NCBI GenBank assembly: GCA_019323235.1
Contig: JAHWHN010000078.1
Coordinates: 1-27,217 of the forward strand
Direction of reading: 5' to 3'
DNA: 27,217 nt
DNA from: Candidatus Woesearchaeota archaeon
GTDB lineage: Archaea; Nanobdellota; Nanobdellia; Woesearchaeales; JABIAG01
The notes beneath the pieces were generated by a model. The model searched no databases and was not told where the DNA came from. It saw only the letters and a list, made by a program, of their open reading frames with translations. The translations under genes and the position numbers were made by a program. Shown piece after piece: positions 23,392-27,217 of this stretch (positions within the stretch are counted from its first letter, which is position 1; each line of letters opens with the position of its first letter).

Positions 23392-24240
23392 ATGACTTCG
23401 ACAAAATCCACAATCTTCATCTCCGATACACACGGTGATTTAGATTTTTTTAAGGCAATTGGAAATTTAACACATTCAATAGATGGTACAGTCTTATTAA
23501 ATGGAGATATAGGTAGTGATTATTCTCTTGGTCCTTTAATGAATGTGGAAGCTAAAGCAGATGAAATTAGAAAAAAATATGAAACCGGTGAAATCGATGA
23601 AGAAGCTGCTAATAAAGAAATTTCTAAATTAGATGAAGGAATTAAAAAAGTTGTTGAAGCAGATGAAAAAGAAGTCTCACAAATTGACAAAATCTTTGAA
23701 ACTTATAAAAATCAAGTAATTTATGGATTAGGTAATCACGATAGAGAAGGTTTAGTTGATTTCAAGAACGCTAAAAGAATTAGTAACGAAGTAATTGAAG
23801 TTAATGGTTATAAAATTGGACACATTGATCATTACAGTGCTAGTTTTTATAATCCAGACATTCAAAACCACTCTGAGATTAAAAAACAACAAAAAGATGG
23901 AAAATTAGAAGAAATGTTAAGCAATATTGACATTCTAATGTCACATGAAATACCAAGTAAAAAATACGGATTTATAGATGAAAGAAAAAAACAAACAGAA
24001 TCAGAAACAGTTTCAGAAGAATTAGTTGAACTTGTTAATAAATATAAATTAAGTTTATTTGGTGGACATGTACATGAACCTATTTTTGATCAAGAAGAAG
24101 ATGGTAGATTTTATATGAGAACTTGTTGTGGTAGAAGCAAGAATAAAGCATTTTATGTAACTGACCACACTGATAATACAGTCTATGAAATTAAATATGA
24201 AAATTTAATGAAATGGAATGAATTACAAAATTCCAACTAA
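23392..24240 (+). CDS. Calcineurin-like metallophosphoesterase
   Basis: A 282-residue phosphoesterase. The motifs are in order: SDTHGD (D12, H14), LNGDIGSD (D39), GLGNHDRE (N115-H116-D117), MSHE (H185) and GGHVHEP (H226, H228), so the two-metal site is complete. A charged helical insert at about 52-105 separates the second and third motifs and is longer than in minimal YfcE-type enzymes. The substrate is not predictable from sequence. Its end overlaps the next gene on the opposite strand by 4 nt. Confidence 0.9.
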   Translation: MTSTKSTIFISDTHGDLDFFKAIGNLTHSIDGTVLLNGDIGSDYSLGPLMNVEAKADEIRKKYETGEIDEEAANKEISKLDEGIKKVVEADEKEVSQIDKIFETYKNQVIYGLGNHDREGLVDFKNAKRISNEVIEVNGYKIGHIDHYSASFYNPDIQNHSEIKKQQKDGKLEEMLSNIDILMSHEIPSKKYGFIDERKKQTESETVSEELVELVNKYKLSLFGGHVHEPIFDQEEDGRFYMRTCCGRSKNKAFYVTDHTDNTVYEIKYENLMKWNELQNSN

Positions 24241-24875
24241 TTTCTTTTTTTAGGCATTTTTCCAACTGCCTTTGGGTCTAAAACATCTCTGTTAGGAATA
24301 TCATCAAAAATTCCTTTTTCACTTTGATTTGAGTTACTGCTACTAGAACTTCCATTATTAGAGTTACTAACTCCGCCAGAACCATTACCACTTGTCATAA
24401 ACCAGATTATTCCAAAGAAGAATAATACTATTAATACAACTGGATTCAAAACTAAATCTAATATAAAACCACCAGGGATACCATTTAACAATCCTATTGA
24501 ATAAAAGAATGCAATTATCGCAATAACAAATAAAGTCATTGTGAAAAATGTTTTTTTACTAAATATTGTCATATCTAATGTGAATAATGCAAAAGCATAA
24601 GCTAAGCCCATTATGAAGATTAATATCATAGCTAATATTTGCAAGTACGTTACTAAATTTTGAACATAAGTACCAAATGATATGAAAATAAATGATATAA
24701 CAAATGCAGTCATTGCATTAATATTTTTTTTAGTTTTACCATTTTCTGTTCCAAAAACCTTTGTTTTTTCTAGAATTCCAAATATAACCACAAAAGCAAA
24801 TAAGAATGGTAATAAGACATTCATAAATCCAATACTTTCTAAAAAGTTCAATGAACTACGTAAATCTGATACCAT
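24237..24875 (-). CDS. Hypothetical multi-pass membrane protein
   Basis: A 212-residue protein with about four or five hydrophobic helices between residues 15 and 165, including FLFAFVVIFGILEKTKVFG, a motif-like first helix and turn. The C-terminal ~45 residues are hydrophilic, with a Ser/Asn/Gly linker and a basic end (KMPKKRN). I do not recognise the family. A TATA box on the minus strand (24899-24906) is centred 27-28 bp from the ATG. Confidence 0.65.
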   Translation of the reverse strand: MVSDLRSSLNFLESIGFMNVLLPFLFAFVVIFGILEKTKVFGTENGKTKKNINAMTAFVISFIFISFGTYVQNLVTYLQILAMILIFIMGLAYAFALFTLDMTIFSKKTFFTMTLFVIAIIAFFYSIGLLNGIPGGFILDLVLNPVVLIVLFFFGIIWFMTSGNGSGGVSNSNNGSSSSSNSNQSEKGIFDDIPNRDVLDPKAVGKMPKKRN

Positions 24876-24898
24876 TAACTATATTTTAGAGAAAATAA

Positions 24899-24906
24899 TA
24901 TATAAA
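24899..24906 (-). promoter_or_regulatory. TATA box of the membrane-protein gene
   Basis: The minus-strand sequence TTTATATA is centred about 28 bp before the ATG at 24875, consistent with a leaderless transcript. Confidence 0.55.
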
Positions 24907-24927
24907 TTAATCGTTTTATAAAAAAGA

Positions 24928-24948
24928 AAAGTTTAAATATTAAACTTT
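24928..24948 (+). promoter_or_regulatory. Palindrome overlapping a TATA box
   Basis: AAAGTTTAA (24928-24936) and TTAAACTTT (24940-24948) form a perfect 9-bp inverted repeat with a 3-nt centre. It contains TTTAAATA (24932-24939), centred 26 bp before the ATG at 24962. A protein bound to this dyad would block TBP, so it is a candidate repressor site. Confidence 0.5.
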
Positions 24949-24961
24949 CAAAAATTAAGGC

Positions 24962-25357
24962 ATGAGTTTATTAGGTCCAGAATTTTTAGTAGCGAAAATT
25001 AATATTATTTCTTTAATTATTAGTGCTATCATTTTAGTTTTATTTAGTGATTTTTTTAATCAAGGAGTTGTTTTTCCTTTAGCAGACTTAGTAAGAAGTA
25101 AATCTAATAAAGGAATTAAAAAAATTAAGAATACAAAAAAAGTTAATTTATTTGCAAAATATTCTTCTGAAGGTTTAGCTACTTTAATATTTGTAATTTA
25201 TTGTTACCTAGGAACTTATGTTTTAGCAGAATATATTATCGCCCCAGTATTAAGAAGAACTAAAAATATTCTTTTAATAACTTTGATTGCTTTGTTCTTT
25301 GTTTTGTCTTATGTAATTAACAATAAGATTATAAGAGATAAATTAATGAAATATTAG
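24962..25357 (+). CDS. Small hypothetical membrane protein
   Basis: A 131-residue protein with three predicted membrane helices, at about 13-30, 72-95 and 102-120. A basic loop (RSKSNKGIKKIKNTKK) lies between the first and second. I do not recognise the family. The start is fixed by the TATA box 26 bp upstream and would be leaderless. It is divergent from the membrane-protein gene at 24237-24875. Confidence 0.6.
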   Translation: MSLLGPEFLVAKINIISLIISAIILVLFSDFFNQGVVFPLADLVRSKSNKGIKKIKNTKKVNLFAKYSSEGLATLIFVIYCYLGTYVLAEYIIAPVLRRTKNILLITLIALFFVLSYVINNKIIRDKLMKY

Positions 25358-25399
25358 TTAAATATATTATTTAATACTACAATCCCTATTTACATAAAC

Positions 25400-25407
25400 T
25401 TTATAAA
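25400..25407 (+). promoter_or_regulatory. TATA box of the thioredoxin-fold gene
   Basis: TTTATAAA predicts a transcript start near 25430, giving a leader of about 20 nt that carries the GGGGTG ribosome binding site at 25437-25442. Confidence 0.6.
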
Positions 25408-25448
25408 TTATTTGTGTTGAAGTTAAGTTTACAAGCGGGGTGAAATGT

Positions 25449-26690
25449 ATGGAAGAAGATTCTAACGCACAAGAAAATAAAATAGAAAATACACATGAAG
25501 TTAAAAGAAGAGTAGATCCTGTTGAGGAAATGGATAAACAATTAAACCCTTGGAAAATTGCAACAATTTTTCTAGCAGTTTTATTAATTGCCTCTATTTA
25601 CACAAACGGATTCTCTGGTAATGATATAAGTAGTGATGGTACAACAAAAGACTCAGAACCAACAAGTGATTCTGACTTAGTTCTAACAGTTGTTAGTGAC
25701 TCAAGATGTCCAAGTTGTGATGCAAACGCAGACGGAATAATCTCACAATTAGAAAGTATGGTTGGAGATTTTAAAGTAGTAAAATTAGATTATAGTGATG
25801 ATGAAGGTAAAGAATTCTATGATGAAAATAATTTAGGAATGTTACCAGCATTATTATTCAATGATGCTATTGAAGATTCTGCTAGCTATTCTCAAGTTCA
25901 ACAATATCTAACTCCAGTTGGAGAAGGATTACAAGAATTAGCTGTTGGTTCAGATTTTGACCCAACTAAAGAAATTTGTAATAATGATAAAGATGATACA
26001 GGTAATGGTTTAGTTGATTGTGAAGACCCAGATTGTGATGGCGAATGGCAATGTATGGAAAAGAAAGATGTTCCAGAAGTTGAAGTATTCGTTATGAGCC
26101 ACTGTCCATTTGGTACTCAAATGGAAAAAGGAGCAATTCCAGTTGCTGAATTAATGGGTAATAAAATTGACTTTAAAGTTAAATTCGTAAACTATGCAAT
26201 GCATGGTCAAAAAGAAATTGACGAACAATTAAGACAATACTGTATCCAAGAAGAACAACAAGATAAATACTTAAAATACTTAAGATGTTTCTTAGGAAGT
26301 TCATCAGGTACTGAAACTGATAGTACTAACTGTATGAAAGAAGCTGGAGTAAGTATTAGTAAAGTTGACTCTTGTGTTGAAGCAACAGATAAAGAATTTG
26401 GAATCATGGAAGCATATAATGATAAATCCACTTGGAAAGGAAGCTTCCCATCATTTAATATTCACAATGCTGAAAATATTAAATATGGTGTAAGAGGTTC
26501 TCCACACATCGTTATTAATGGTGTAAGTCCAAGTATTTCAAGAGATTCCAGAAGTATTTTAGATGCTGTATGTACTGCATTCAAAGTAAAACCTGCAGAA
26601 TGTGATAAAGATATTGATGCTTCATCACCATCCCCAGGATTTGGATGGACTACAACTACAGCTCCAACTGGTTCTGCTGTATGCGGATAA
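25449..26690 (+). CDS. Membrane-anchored protein with two thioredoxin-like domains
   Basis: A 413-residue protein. A cytoplasmic charged N-terminus leads to one membrane helix (about 36-52), so the rest is probably outside the cell. Domain 1 (about 77-165) has CPSC (87-90), a redox pair, and a later Pro in GMLPALLF. A Cys/Asp-rich segment (177-202, CNNDKDD...DCEDPDC) resembles a calcium-binding-type loop found in archaeal surface proteins. Domain 2 (about 208-385) starts with SHCPFG (C219) with only one Cys of the pair, has several further Cys and ends with the cis-Pro-type GSPHIVING. It probably acts in extracellular disulfide exchange. The ATG at 25449 is chosen over a GTG at 25440 because GGGGTG ends 6 nt before it. 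Confidence 0.8.
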   Translation: MEEDSNAQENKIENTHEVKRRVDPVEEMDKQLNPWKIATIFLAVLLIASIYTNGFSGNDISSDGTTKDSEPTSDSDLVLTVVSDSRCPSCDANADGIISQLESMVGDFKVVKLDYSDDEGKEFYDENNLGMLPALLFNDAIEDSASYSQVQQYLTPVGEGLQELAVGSDFDPTKEICNNDKDDTGNGLVDCEDPDCDGEWQCMEKKDVPEVEVFVMSHCPFGTQMEKGAIPVAELMGNKIDFKVKFVNYAMHGQKEIDEQLRQYCIQEEQQDKYLKYLRCFLGSSSGTETDSTNCMKEAGVSISKVDSCVEATDKEFGIMEAYNDKSTWKGSFPSFNIHNAENIKYGVRGSPHIVINGVSPSISRDSRSILDAVCTAFKVKPAECDKDIDASSPSPGFGWTTTTAPTGSAVCG

Positions 26691-26698
26691 ACAAAAAT

Positions 26699-26735
26699 GC
26701 TAGTTTTACTAGCTTTTCTTTTTTTATTTATTTTT
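26699..26735 (+). terminator. Terminator after the thioredoxin-fold gene
   Basis: GCTAGT (26699-26704) and ACTAGC (26708-26713) form a 6-bp stem with a TTT loop, followed directly by a T-rich tract to about 26735. Confidence 0.7.
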
Positions 26736-26764
26736 AATTAAAAATAAACGTTCTAATAGCAACA

Positions 26765-26774
26765 TTTTTAAACT
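26765..26774 (+). promoter_or_regulatory. Probable promoter of the tRNA gene
   Basis: TTTTTAAACT is centred roughly 28 bp before the tRNA 5' end at 26798, the expected archaeal TATA distance. Confidence 0.4.
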
Positions 26775-26797
26775 CTAGTTTACAATATAATTATATT

Positions 26798-26914
26798 GGA
26801 CCTGTGGTCTAGCGGCATGACGTCACCTTGACTAATTTGACACAGTCATGATTTTTTGAAAATGTGTCATTTTCAATATGGTGAAGATCCCCAGTTCGAT
26901 CCTGGGCAGGTCCA
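26798..26914 (+). tRNA. tRNA-Val(GAC) with an intron in the anticodon loop
   Basis: The acceptor stem pairs GGACCTG (26798-26804) with CAGGTCC (26907-26913), with discriminator A at 26914 and no encoded CCA. The T arm is CCCAG-TTCGATC-CTGGG (26890-26906). The anticodon stem pairs TCACC (26823-26827) with GGTGA (26880-26884), separated by 52 nt. In the fold, TTGA (26828-26831) pairs with TCAA (26873-26876), leaving bulges CTA on the 5' side and TAT on the 3' side. This is an archaeal bulge-helix-bulge site. Cutting after the second bulge base removes 26834-26878 (45 nt). The spliced loop then reads TTGAC plus two bases, giving anticodon GAC. The tRNA itself is certain; the exact cut could shift by one base with no change of anticodon. 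Confidence 0.85.
26834..26878 (+). other. tRNA-Val intron (37/38 position)
   Basis: A 45-nt intron with an internal stem TGACACA (26838-26844) and TGTGTCA (26863-26869). It would be removed by the archaeal splicing endonuclease. An alternative internal stem GAAAATG/CATTTTC (26858-26874) would disrupt the central splice helix. Confidence 0.7.
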
Positions 26915-26929
26915 TGAAAAAGAGGTAGT

Positions 26930-27217
26930 ATGGTGAAAAATAAAAAAGTACATAGATCAGTATTCTTTTACATTGTATTAGTTATTTTAATCATATCAAC
27001 AATTATTCTAACTATCCCTTTACTAAAATATTTAATTAGTGCTGCAGTTATAGCAATGGTAATTTTTCCAATGCATAAATACTTTTCAAGAAAACTAAAA
27101 AAGGAATGGGTCTCTGCATTATTAATTACATTACTTTTATTGTTAATGATTATTGTTCCAACTTATTTTATTGTTGATGAAATTGTTAAAGAATCAACAG
27201 TAGCTTACATAACTTCA
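26930..27217 (+). CDS. AI-2E/PerM-type permease, 5' part
   Basis: The first 96 residues of a gene that runs past the window end. After a short basic start (MVKNKKVHRS) come two hydrophobic stretches, separated by AVIAMVIFPMHKYFSRKLKK, a segment typical of the AI-2E/PerM membrane family, then a third helix followed by IVDEIVKES. These proteins are permeases or antiporters of varied function. GAGG lies 5 nt before the ATG, 15 nt after the tRNA, so its mRNA may begin at the tRNA 3' processing site. Confidence 0.75.
   Translation, partial: MVKNKKVHRSVFFYIVLVILIISTIILTIPLLKYLISAAVIAMVIFPMHKYFSRKLKKEWVSALLITLLLLLMIIVPTYFIVDEIVKESTVAYITS

Noticed and set aside
26821..26880. A tRNA-Ile(GAT) reading of the spliced tRNA
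   Set aside because: Joining TTG or TTGA to the 3' exon would need a cut outside the 3-nt bulges; the bulge-helix-bulge geometry gives GAC.
1..27217. CRISPR array
   Set aside because: No regularly spaced direct repeats were seen anywhere in the window.

Overview
The window is very AT-rich and reads as an archaeal chromosome, most likely a small-genome DPANN lineage of the Woesearchaeota/Pacearchaeota type. The archaeal assignment rests on genes for Spt4, Rpo7, S24e, S27ae, an archaeal-type P0/L10 with L12, aRF1 and an archaeal TyrRS, and on a tRNA whose intron fits a bulge-helix-bulge fold. Many genes carry an archaeal TATA box centred about 26 bp before the start codon, which implies leaderless mRNAs. 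The exact phylum is inferred from gene style and base composition, not proven.

Region 1 (1-6380, plus strand) is an accessory operon. In order it encodes a receiver-domain protein, a MoxR-type AAA+ ATPase with an unusual cysteine cluster, an orphan protein, a zinc-peptidase/VWA fusion, and four tandem ~155-residue proteins. Six of these eight proteins begin with nearly the same short sequence, roughly Y-(F/L/Y)-(D/N)-(K/R)-F. In five of them a predicted beta strand follows at about residue 20; the orphan's comes slightly earlier. The four small proteins look like degenerate receivers with Glu or Gln where the receiver has its phospho-Asp. I read this as a candidate undescribed MoxR-VWA system with a set of pseudo-receiver partners.

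Region 2 (6452-12627, minus strand, convergent with region 1) is a three-gene operon: a long coiled-coil protein with a probable C-terminal winged helix, an 1106-residue SNF2-like helicase fused to a class I SAM methyltransferase, and a 262-residue orphan. The first-to-second gene gap is 12 nt and the second and third genes overlap. A defence or nucleic-acid remodelling role is plausible but unproven. No integrase, transposase or flanking repeat is visible around regions 1 and 2.

Region 3 (12.8-19.6 kb, minus strand) is information processing: rpo7-spt4-S24e-acidic orphan-S27ae, then TyrRS, an orphan, a PIN-domain protein, a COG1340-like coiled-coil protein, and the L1-L10-L12 operon. L11 is absent beside L1, and L10 lacks the usual acidic GLGALFG-type end.

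Region 4 (19.7-27.2 kb) holds mixed-orientation genes: two orphans, aRF1 with a VTT-domain membrane protein, a JAMM-like protein divergent from a metallophosphoesterase across a perfectly centred dyad, two membrane orphans sharing a divergent promoter region, a membrane-anchored double thioredoxin-fold protein, an intron-containing tRNA-Val(GAC), and the start of an AI-2E/PerM-type permease cut off by the window end.
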